Source: an uncultured Lachnospiraceae bacterium (lineage in GTDB: Bacteria > Bacillota > Clostridia > Lachnospirales > Lachnospiraceae). Taken from it: 8,288 bases of DNA. Positions 1-5,134 of the stretch are shown in pieces; within the stretch, counting starts at the first letter, position 1, and each line of letters begins with the position of its first letter. The position numbers and the translations under genes are program-made. A model generated the notes under the pieces. The model worked only from the letters and a program-made list of their open reading frames with translations, ran no database searches and was not told the origin of the DNA. The stretch spans positions 1 to 8,288 of the forward strand of contig CAJTTT010000057.1 in assembly GCA_910579285.1 (NCBI GenBank), read 5' to 3'.

Positions 1-64
1 CTGTCGCATCAACTACGTACCACTTTCTCTCGATCGTAGCCGGGCTCGCCATAAAAGTTTTCAT
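1..64 (-). CDS. rplM: 50S ribosomal protein L13, N-terminal fragment (runs off left edge)
   Basis: Reading leftward from an ATG at 64, the first 21 codons encode a peptide beginning MKTFMASPATIERKW and continuing YVVDAT. This is the recognisable N-terminus of bacterial L13, where the K-W-Y-V-V-D-A block is highly conserved. L13 is an early-assembling protein of the large ribosomal subunit that binds 23S rRNA. A second in-frame ATG (codon 5) lies at 52, but the start at 64 is supported by a GGAGGT Shine-Dalgarno 7 nt upstream. The gene follows truA on the same strand, the usual Firmicutes order truA-rplM-rpsI, so rpsI is expected just outside the window. Only about 15% of the protein is present. 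A longer open frame over 9-209 in another phase is a shadow of this gene and its leader. Confidence 0.93.
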   Translation of the reverse strand, partial: MKTFMASPATIERKWYVVDAT

Positions 65-248
65 CAATATTACCTCCATAGTAACTGTCTGTACCGTTTT
101 CCAGAATCCTCATGCAGATGTCCGGCCACACTTGGCATCCTTCCACGGCAGTTTGTATTTCTTCTATCCGGGCAGGGAAACTTCCCCCCGCACCGTTCAA
201 ATGTCTCACCGGGGCTTTGGTCAGACATTTATAAACAATTCGTCACAG
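65..248 (-). promoter_or_regulatory. Structured 5' leader of rplM, candidate L13-type autoregulatory leader
   Basis: About 184 nt separate the predicted transcription start (near 248) from the rplM ATG, and no convincing small gene fills them. In transcript order I see three paired elements. Near the 5' end, AAATGTCTGACC (230-219) faces GGTGAGACATTT (210-199), 11 of 12 positions pairing around an 8-nt loop. Next is a G/C-rich hairpin at 195-169. Last is a long-range stem pairing AACTGCCGT (153-145) with ACGG (97-94) and CAGTT (87-83), reaching close to the Shine-Dalgarno site. Firmicutes rplM-rpsI operons are known to carry an L13 leader (an Rfam family) used for autoregulation. Assigning this leader to that family is an inference from position and foldedness; I could not match its consensus. 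I see no clear U-tract terminator, so control at translation would be more likely than attenuation. Confidence 0.55.
72..77 (-). promoter_or_regulatory. Shine-Dalgarno site of rplM
   Basis: GGAGGT on the minus strand, separated by 7 nt from the ATG at 64. It is a near-ideal ribosome binding site and decides the rplM start. The descending arm of a predicted long-range stem in the leader (minus-strand CAGTT at 87-83) ends only 5 nt upstream, so leader folding could affect access to this site. Confidence 0.9.
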
Positions 249-254
249 TTAGAT

Positions 255-283
255 ATTATATTATACGGTTCCGCGCGTGTCAA
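255..283 (-). promoter_or_regulatory. Consensus sigma-A promoter for rplM
   Basis: TTGACA (283-278), a spacer of exactly 17 nt, then TATAAT (260-255) on the minus strand. Both hexamers match the sigma-A consensus perfectly. A second TATAAT lies at 265-260 but would give only a 12-nt spacer. The predicted start is near 248. The promoter sits between truA and rplM, so rplM need not depend on readthrough from the ecf-truA genes, which suits the high demand for ribosomal protein mRNA. Confidence 0.88.
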
Positions 284-344
284 CTGGTTTTGCCACAATT
301 TTTCCTATTTTTAGGCATTCAGCCGCACCCGTTCCCCTGAACCC

Positions 345-1097
345 TCACTCCAAAAATTCATATCCCACAAGTGTCAGCCCGCAGGCCGGAGCCGTCGGTC
401 CCGCTTTCTGCCTGTCGCACGCCTCCAAAATATCCTTCACCCGCCCGGGCGGCAGTTTGCCTCTGCCCACCTCCATCAGCGTCCCTGCAATAATTCTTAC
501 CATATTATAGAGAAATCCCCGGCCCGCCACACGGATCACAATTTCCCGGCCCGCCGCCAGCTCTTCCTCCCGCACTTCTACACTGTCCACCCGCCGCACC
601 GTTGTCAGCGCCTGGGTATCCACACTGCAGAAACTTTTAAAATCATGTTCCCCCGCCAGATAAGCCGCCGCCTGGCGCATCAGCTCAGTGTCCAGAGGCG
701 TATAAGTAAAATAGGCATAGAGCCGTTTTGACGGCATGGCAAACGGGGCATTATAAATTCGGTACTCATAAGTCTTACGGCTTTCACAGTGCCGCGGATG
801 AAACGCTGCAGACACTTCCTGAGATCCCTGAACCCGGATATCCTCCGGCAGTCTTCTGTTTAGAGCATAGGAAAACTTTTCCGCAGGGATCGAGCATTCC
901 GTGTCAAACACGGCGATATTTCCCATCGCGTGCACCCCGGAATCCGTGCGGCTTGCGCCGATCACCTCCACCGTCTCCCCGGTAAGTTCGCTGATACATC
1001 GGTTTAATATGCCTTCAATGGTTTCCCGGCCCGGCTGTATCTGCCACCCGCTGTAGGCTGTCCCGTCATAGGCAACGGTTAACATAACTCTTTTCAT
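345..1097 (-). CDS. truA: tRNA pseudouridine(38-40) synthase TruA
   Basis: The 250-aa product matches the usual TruA length. TruA isomerises uridines 38, 39 and 40 in the anticodon arm of many tRNAs to pseudouridine, in the cytoplasm, without a cofactor. The N-terminal strand MLTVAYDGTAYSGWQ is typical. The catalytic aspartate is D52 in GASRTDSGVHA (47-57). The conserved tyrosine that stacks in the active site is Y110 in RKTYEY, and the C-terminal GFLYNMVR motif is at 194-201, followed by the APACGL segment near the end. The start at 1097 has GGGAG immediately upstream; the spacing is rather short. A second ATG at codon 5 is possible, but it would remove residues MKRV that look native. The gene begins 31 nt after ecfT and ends with no clear terminator before the rplM promoter, so some readthrough into rplM is likely. 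Confidence 0.95.
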   Translation of the reverse strand: MKRVMLTVAYDGTAYSGWQIQPGRETIEGILNRCISELTGETVEVIGASRTDSGVHAMGNIAVFDTECSIPAEKFSYALNRRLPEDIRVQGSQEVSAAFHPRHCESRKTYEYRIYNAPFAMPSKRLYAYFTYTPLDTELMRQAAAYLAGEHDFKSFCSVDTQALTTVRRVDSVEVREEELAAGREIVIRVAGRGFLYNMVRIIAGTLMEVGRGKLPPGRVKDILEACDRQKAGPTAPACGLTLVGYEFLE

Positions 1098-1128
1098 TTT
1101 CTCCCGCTTTCCGTCACATCATACCTCT

Positions 1129-1929
1129 TTACAGACACACCCGTATCGCCACACATCCGGCAAAATACAACACCAGCACGCCGTACGCGGCGCGGTCTGC
1201 TGCCCGGTAGCGCAGCGGCTTCATCTTCGTTCTGTGTTCCCCGCCCCGGTAACATCTGGCCTCCATCGCCATCGCCAGATCGTTTGCCCGGCGGAAAGCT
1301 GAGATAAACAGCGGCACCAGAAGCGGCACCATCGCCTTCGCCTTTTTCACCAGATTCCCGCTCTCAAAATCTGCGCCCCTGGCAATCTGCGCCTTCATAA
1401 TCTTATCCGTCTCCTCCAGAAGAATCGGGATAAACCGCAGCGCAATGGACATCATCATCGACACCTCATGCACCGGCACCTTTACATACTTTAAAGGCCC
1501 CATCAGCTTCTCCATCCCGTCCGTCAGACTGTTCGGCGTAGTTGTCAGTGTCATCAGGGAAGATCCCACAATGAGAAAAGACAGCCGTACCGCCATCATC
1601 ACGGCAATCCGCAGGCCTTCTTTCGTGATCGTCAGTTTCCAAAAGGTCACAAGCGGTTCCCCGGGTGTCAGAAAAAGGTTAAACACCACCGTAATCATCA
1701 GAATAAAGACAATCGCCTTCATTCCTTTCACCATGTAGCCAAAGGGTACCTTCGACAGTTTTATCATACATGCCAGAAAAAGGGCAGCCACCACATAACC
1801 CACCCAGCTATCCACCACAAACAGGGAGATAATAAAGCCTATTGTAGCCACCAGTTTTACCCGCGGGTCCAGTTTATGGATGACGGATTCCGCCTGATAA
1901 TACTGGCCCAATGTAATATCTCGAATCAT
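1129..1929 (-). CDS. ecfT: ECF transporter transmembrane component EcfT
   Basis: EcfT is the membrane scaffold of energy-coupling-factor importers. It passes the ATPase stroke of EcfA1/EcfA2 to interchangeable substrate-binding S components for vitamins or metals. The 266-aa product starts MIRDITLGQYY and has hydrophobic segments near residues 24-57, 68-88, 107-130, 155-172 and 245-262. The two coupling-helix signatures are visible: ARG at 183-185 (QIARGADF) and its second copy as ARC at 224-226 (AMEARCYRGG). The Cys for Gly change in the second is, I believe, common in clostridial members. The ATG at 1929 was chosen because GGAG lies 5 nt upstream and the protein then starts like family members. 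The frame stays open to 2025, but that would add 32 atypical residues overlapping ecfA2. An 85-nt spacer holding a strong inverted repeat separates it from ecfA2. Confidence 0.94.
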   Translation of the reverse strand: MIRDITLGQYYQAESVIHKLDPRVKLVATIGFIISLFVVDSWVGYVVAALFLACMIKLSKVPFGYMVKGMKAIVFILMITVVFNLFLTPGEPLVTFWKLTITKEGLRIAVMMAVRLSFLIVGSSLMTLTTTPNSLTDGMEKLMGPLKYVKVPVHEVSMMMSIALRFIPILLEETDKIMKAQIARGADFESGNLVKKAKAMVPLLVPLFISAFRRANDLAMAMEARCYRGGEHRTKMKPLRYRAADRAAYGVLVLYFAGCVAIRVCL

Positions 1930-1943
1930 TGTTTCTCCATTCC

Positions 1944-2012
1944 GAAGCATCCTCCAGTGACAGATGCCGTTCTCATACCGGCGCCTGCCGTCATCTGGCA
2001 ATGCAATGCTTC
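1944..2012 (-). other. Nested stem-loop filling the ecfA2-ecfT spacer
   Basis: On the minus strand GAAGCAT (2012-2006) pairs perfectly with ATGCTTC (1950-1944), extendable by one U-G pair. Inside it CAGATG (1997-1992) pairs perfectly with CATCTG (1966-1961), extendable past one mismatch by a CG/CG step. The outer arm begins 3 nt after the ecfA2 stop codon and ends 6 nt before the GGAG of ecfT, so the fold occupies almost the whole spacer. It is not followed by a U-tract, so it is not an intrinsic terminator. Likely roles are mRNA processing or stability, or tuning of ecfT translation; these are inferences. Confidence 0.5.
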
Positions 2013-2014
2013 TC

Positions 2015-2863
2015 TCAGTGGGCAAGCGCCCTCAAAATCTCCTGCTCCGCTTCCTGGATTGTCGTGGCAGACGTGCCCACTTTCATTCCCCGTTTCGCCA
2101 GAGCCTGCATAATGTATGTCACCTGGGGCGCCGCCAGCCCGATCTGTTCCAGCTCCTTATAATGTTGAAAAACCTGCCTCGGCTCATCATCATAGAGAAC
2201 GCTTCCCCGGTTCATAACAATAATGCGTTCCACATACTTCGCCACATCTTCCATGCTGTGGGAAACCAGAATAACCGTGATTCCCGTCTCCTCTTTCAGT
2301 TTCGCGATCTGGTCAAGAATCTCGTCCCTGCCTTTCGGGTCAAGTCCGGCCGTAGGTTCATCCAAAATCAGTATCTCCGGCTTCATGGCCAGCACACCCG
2401 CGATCGCTACCCGGCGTTTCTGCCCGCCGGAAAGATCAAAGGGCGACTGATAAAAATATTCATCCCCAAGCCCCACCTGCTTTAATGCCGCATAGGCGCG
2501 CAGCTCCGTCTCCTTCTGGGAAAGCCCCAGATTCTTCGGCCCGAAGCATACATCCTTAAACACGTCGATCTCAAAAAGCTGGTGCTCGGGATACTGAAAT
2601 ACAAGCCCCACTTTACTTCGAAGCTTTTTTTTATCGTAATCTTTGTCGTGAATATCCTCACCGTTGTAGTAGATAGCCCCGCCTGTGGGCCTGATCAGCC
2701 CGTTTAAATGCTGCACCAGCGTAGATTTCCCGGAGCCGGTATGTCCAATCAGCCCGATAAACTGCCCGTCGGGAATCACCAAATTGATATCTTTTAAGGC
2801 ATGCACCGCAAGGGCCGTATCTTCCCCGTATATATAGTTTACATGATCCAAAATCAACGACAT
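2015..2863 (-). CDS. ecfA2: ECF transporter ATP-binding protein EcfA2
   Basis: This is one of the two ATPase subunits that pair with EcfA1 and drive EcfT. The 282-aa cytoplasmic protein has all ABC nucleotide-binding motifs: Walker A GHTGSGKST (40-48), Q-loop Q90, signature LSGGQ (144-148), Walker B ILILDEP (164-170) with catalytic E169, D-loop AGLD, and switch histidine H202. The C-terminal extension after about residue 225 is typical of EcfA proteins. I placed the start at 2863 (MSLILDHVNYIYG), matching family N-termini, with AGAGG about 11 nt upstream. An upstream ATG at 2890 adds nine residues but has no convincing ribosome binding site; it remains possible. A run of eight A residues (minus strand, 2632-2625) encodes the KKK at 78-80. 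The gene lies between ecfA1 and ecfT in the transporter operon. Confidence 0.94.
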   Translation of the reverse strand: MSLILDHVNYIYGEDTALAVHALKDINLVIPDGQFIGLIGHTGSGKSTLVQHLNGLIRPTGGAIYYNGEDIHDKDYDKKKLRSKVGLVFQYPEHQLFEIDVFKDVCFGPKNLGLSQKETELRAYAALKQVGLGDEYFYQSPFDLSGGQKRRVAIAGVLAMKPEILILDEPTAGLDPKGRDEILDQIAKLKEETGITVILVSHSMEDVAKYVERIIVMNRGSVLYDDEPRQVFQHYKELEQIGLAAPQVTYIMQALAKRGMKVGTSATTIQEAEQEILRALAH

Positions 2864-2892
2864 GGTTTTCGTTTCCTCTTTATTCTTCATTC

Positions 2893-2955
2893 GCCAGGTC
2901 AGACATGCAGACGACCTGTTTTCACTCTTTTCCTGTCACCATGAACCTGCCTGGC
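2893..2955 (-). other. Alternative stem-loops in the ecfA1-ecfA2 spacer
   Basis: The 92-nt spacer contains one 3' arm, GACCTGGC (2900-2893), with two possible partners. CAGGTC (2918-2913) forms a perfect 6-bp local hairpin with GACCTG around a 12-nt loop. GCCAGG (2955-2950), right after the ecfA1 stop codon, pairs perfectly with CCTGGC (2898-2893) as a longer-range stem. The two cannot form together because they share bases. No U-tract follows. A processing or translation-tuning element is possible, but the stems are short. Confidence 0.35.
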
Positions 2956-3816
2956 TTACTTATGCCCCGAGACTGCCATGAGCGCCTCCGTAAATTCCTC
3001 AATCGTCAAAATCCCCTCCGGCAGGTTCACGCCCTTCTGCCTCAGGCCGTGCGCGAGAAGCGTCGCCTGGGGGACATCCAGCCGCAATTCCTTCAATTCA
3101 TCCACCCTGGAAAAAATCTCCCTCGGTGTCCCCTCCATCGCGACATGCCCCTGATCCATGACAAATACCATGTCCGCATGAACAATCTCTTCCATATAAT
3201 GGGTGATCAATACCACCGTAATTCCTTCCACATCGTTTAAAGCGCGCACCGCGCGTATCACTTCCTTGCGGCCGTTTGGGTCAAGCATGGCCGTAGGCTC
3301 GTCCAGAATAATGCACTTCGGATGCATGGCAATCACGCCTGCGATAGACACCCGCTGTTTCTGTCCGCCGGAAAGCTTGTTGGGTGAATGCTTGCGGTAC
3401 TCATACATGCCTACCGCCTTCAGACTCTCCTCCACGCGCTCCCAGATTTCTTCCGTGGGCACTCCCATATTCTCCGGGCCGAACCCAACGTCCTCCTCCA
3501 CCACCTGTCCGATGATCTGGTTGTCCGGGTTCTGGAACACCATACCCGCCTCCTGGCGGATATCCCAGAGATGGCTCTCGTCCTGCGTATCCATCCCGTC
3601 CACCCAGACGGTTCCTTCCGTCGGATAAAGAATCGCATTGATATGCTTGGCAAGTGTAGACTTCCCGGAACCGTTATGTCCCAGTATGGCGATAAAATCG
3701 CCCTGCTTAATGTCCAGGTCTACCTCGTCCACAGCGCGGGTAATGCCTTCCACATTGCCCTCTTCGTCCCGGCGTATATATTCAAATGTCAGCTTATCTG
3801 TCTTTATGATTCCCAT
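2956..3816 (-). CDS. ecfA1: ECF transporter ATP-binding protein EcfA1
   Basis: First gene of the transporter operon, encoding the partner ATPase of EcfA2. The 286-aa protein starts MGIIKTDKLTFEYIRR and carries Walker A GHNGSGKST (46-54), Q-loop Q95 within FQNPDNQ, signature LSGGQ (148-152), Walker B CIILDEP (168-174) with E173, D-loop AMLD and switch histidine H206. The FQNPDNQ Q-loop context is typical of EcfA1, whereas EcfA2 here has FQYPEHQ. The ATG at 3816 is preceded by AGAGG at 7-nt spacing. The frame is open further upstream to 3936, but those 40 residues lack homology-like character and overlap the promoter region. No S component lies in the window, as expected for the shared (group II) type, which serves several S proteins encoded elsewhere. 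Confidence 0.95.
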   Translation of the reverse strand: MGIIKTDKLTFEYIRRDEEGNVEGITRAVDEVDLDIKQGDFIAILGHNGSGKSTLAKHINAILYPTEGTVWVDGMDTQDESHLWDIRQEAGMVFQNPDNQIIGQVVEEDVGFGPENMGVPTEEIWERVEESLKAVGMYEYRKHSPNKLSGGQKQRVSIAGVIAMHPKCIILDEPTAMLDPNGRKEVIRAVRALNDVEGITVVLITHYMEEIVHADMVFVMDQGHVAMEGTPREIFSRVDELKELRLDVPQATLLAHGLRQKGVNLPEGILTIEEFTEALMAVSGHK

Positions 3817-3883
3817 CGCATATCCTCTGTCCGTTTTCAAACCGTTCCGGTCAATGCCGGAGTGCGGCGTTTCACCACCGCCT

Positions 3884-3912
3884 ATTTTACTGGATTGCCA
3901 TGAAAAATGCAA
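3884..3912 (-). promoter_or_regulatory. Probable sigma-A promoter for ecfA1-ecfA2-ecfT-truA
   Basis: TTGCAT (3912-3907), 17-nt spacer, TAAAAT (3889-3884) on the minus strand: four of six matches to the -35 and five of six to the -10 consensus, with ideal spacing. The predicted start near 3877 gives a leader of about 60 nt ahead of the ecfA1 ATG. Because the neighbouring upstream gene points the other way, the ecf operon must start here or nearby. Confidence 0.6.
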
Positions 3913-3914
3913 GT

Positions 3915-3929
3915 GCAGGCATTCCCTGC
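3915..3929. promoter_or_regulatory. Small palindrome between divergent promoters (possible operator)
   Basis: GCAGG-CATTC-CCTGC is a perfect 5-bp inverted repeat with a 5-nt centre. It lies between the -35 of the minus-strand ecf promoter and the -10 of the plus-strand promoter. The position suits a regulator acting on one or both genes, but the repeat is short enough to arise by chance. Confidence 0.22.
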
Positions 3930-3940
3930 CCGCCAAAATG

Positions 3941-3949
3941 TGATATACT
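3941..3949 (+). promoter_or_regulatory. Extended -10 promoter for the M15 peptidase gene
   Basis: TGATATACT gives an extended -10 element (TG, one base, TATACT). I see no good -35 at 16-18 nt upstream, which is typical of extended -10 promoters. The predicted start near 3956 leaves about 19 nt before the ATG, just enough for the AAGGAG ribosome binding site at 3961-3966. Confidence 0.42.
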
Positions 3950-3974
3950 ATTCGTGTGGAAAGGAGCCATTTTC

Positions 3975-5084
3975 ATGTCTGATCTAAAAACCCTATTGCG
4001 GCAGGCCGCAAAACCTGTTTTGTTCCTGCTGACTTTTATTTTCATATGCGCCTTTCTTGCGCACTATCTGACAGGCGAGGAAACCCTGCTGGAATATGCT
4101 CAAAAGAACCCCGAACAGGCCTACGGCACACAGACCGATGCCGGGGACATGCAGATTTCCGGCGAACCGTCCGGCAGCACGGACATACAAATTTCCGATG
4201 AACCGTCTGATAACGGGGATAAACTTCCCGAAAAAAAGCCGACCAATACAGTCGATTCCTCCCTGTCAGAAACGACATCTGTGTCATCTACAGGCAAAAC
4301 AGCGGATTCTCCCGTTACTGCGGAAAACGGCGGCCCTGTCACATTGGACGAGCCTGATGCATATACTGACACAAAGAGCCGTATCCCGGACGCCCCCGGC
4401 AAAGCTTCCGCCGGAAACGCCCCGGATACCGCACCGCCTTCGGAGGAGTCTGACACGATGGAACATCACCCGGACCGCATCACATACGAGGAAGGATTCT
4501 ATTATGAACCATTGACTGAGTCAGTTAAAGCAAGGATTACCGGCATTTCCTATCCGGAGAGCGGCTGTAGCGTACCCTATGAAGATTTGAATTATGTGGG
4601 GCTTAAATATATTGACTTTGACGGACGGGAGCAGACCGGCGAACTGATCTGCAACAGAGCCGTTGCTCAGGATATGGTGGAGATTTTCCACGAGCTTTAC
4701 CAGAATGATTACCGTCTCGAACGCGTGCGGCTGATCGATGAATACAACGGCGACGATACTGCCTCAATGGCGGAGAATAATACTTCATGCTTTAACTACA
4801 GGGTGGTCGACGGCACCACCAGTCTGTCCAAGCACGCCTACGGGCTTGCCATAGATGTCAACCCCTACTATAACCCCTATGTGGTCTTCAACAAAAACGC
4901 CGATGGCAGTGACTATATCTCCCCGCCCGGCAGCGAGGTCTATGCCGACCGAAGCCGGAACTTCGCCTATAAAATTGACGAAAACGATCTGTGCTACCGT
5001 CTTTTCACCGAACATGGCTTCACCTGGGGCGGTAATTGGAATTCCTCCAAAGACTATCAGCATTTCCAGAAGACACTAAAATAA
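3975..5084 (+). CDS. Membrane-anchored M15-family peptidoglycan peptidase (VanY / Ply500-like)
   Basis: 369-aa protein. Residues 13-32 are a single hydrophobic segment after a short basic N-terminus and lack a clear cleavage site, suggesting a signal anchor with the rest outside the membrane. Residues 40-165 form an acidic, Ser/Thr/Pro-rich, low-complexity linker with a 12-residue tandem repeat. The catalytic domain covers about 185-369. The zinc-binding signature is SLSKHAYGLAID (283-294), giving ligands H287 and D294; the third ligand is H363 in DYQHF, with D360 as probable catalytic base. A DxxH rather than ExxH arrangement resembles the L-Ala-D-Glu endopeptidase branch of M15 (Ply500) more than VanX, so the bond cleaved (D-Ala-D-Ala or L-Ala-D-Glu) is uncertain. 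AAGGAG lies 8 nt before the ATG at 3975; the frame opens earlier at 3900 but that part overlaps the promoter. The gene diverges from ecfA1 and converges on the flagellins. Its role is probably cell-wall remodelling. Confidence 0.85.
   Translation: MSDLKTLLRQAAKPVLFLLTFIFICAFLAHYLTGEETLLEYAQKNPEQAYGTQTDAGDMQISGEPSGSTDIQISDEPSDNGDKLPEKKPTNTVDSSLSETTSVSSTGKTADSPVTAENGGPVTLDEPDAYTDTKSRIPDAPGKASAGNAPDTAPPSEESDTMEHHPDRITYEEGFYYEPLTESVKARITGISYPESGCSVPYEDLNYVGLKYIDFDGREQTGELICNRAVAQDMVEIFHELYQNDYRLERVRLIDEYNGDDTASMAENNTSCFNYRVVDGTTSLSKHAYGLAIDVNPYYNPYVVFNKNADGSDYISPPGSEVYADRSRNFAYKIDENDLCYRLFTEHGFTWGGNWNSSKDYQHFQKTLK
4146..4217 (+). repeat. 36-nt tandem duplication in the peptidase linker
   Basis: Two adjacent 36-nt units encode DMQISGEPSGST (residues 58-69) and DIQISDEPSDNG (70-81), sharing seven of twelve residues and long stretches of DNA. 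This suggests growth of the extracellular linker by unit duplication followed by drift. Confidence 0.6.
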
Positions 5085-5108
5085 AGCGCGGTAAAAGCGC
5101 TTTATTTT
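5078..5108. terminator. Bidirectional intrinsic terminator between convergent genes
   Basis: AAAATAAAGCGC (5078-5089) and GCGCTTTATTTT (5097-5108) form a perfect 12-bp stem around a 7-nt loop. The A-rich outer stem supplies the U-rich tail in either direction. On the plus strand it overlaps the TAA stop (5082-5084) of the peptidase gene; on the minus strand it begins 26 nt after the giant flagellin stop. It should end transcription from both sides. Confidence 0.88.
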
Positions 5109-5134
5109 ATGCCGATATGCACATGATGTCAACA

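Noticed and set aside
9..209. 66-residue open frame on the minus strand starting at a GTG
   Set aside because: It overlaps the true rplM start in another frame and runs through the rplM leader; the rplM frame has a recognisable L13 N-terminus and a strong ribosome binding site.
290..344. Terminator after truA
   Set aside because: Only a weak CCTA/TAGG pairing and a distant TGCC/GGCA pairing are seen, without a proper G/C stem and U-tract.
1930..2025. N-terminal extension of EcfT to the upstream ATG
   Set aside because: The extra 32 residues overlap the end of ecfA2 and look unlike family N-termini; GGAG sits correctly before the ATG at 1929.
1964..2485. Long plus-strand open frames opposite the ecf genes (also 3388-3903 and others)
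   Set aside because: They lie antisense to well-identified genes, have no ribosome binding sites or recognisable products, and are explained by the composition of the real coding strand.
2625..2632. Run of eight A in ecfA2 (coding strand) as a programmed slippage site
   Set aside because: It encodes a plausible KKK in an intact, full-length ATPase and there is no useful alternative frame product.
3817..3936. 40-residue N-terminal extension of EcfA1
   Set aside because: It crosses the predicted promoter and lacks a family-like sequence; AGAGG at 7-nt spacing supports the ATG at 3816.
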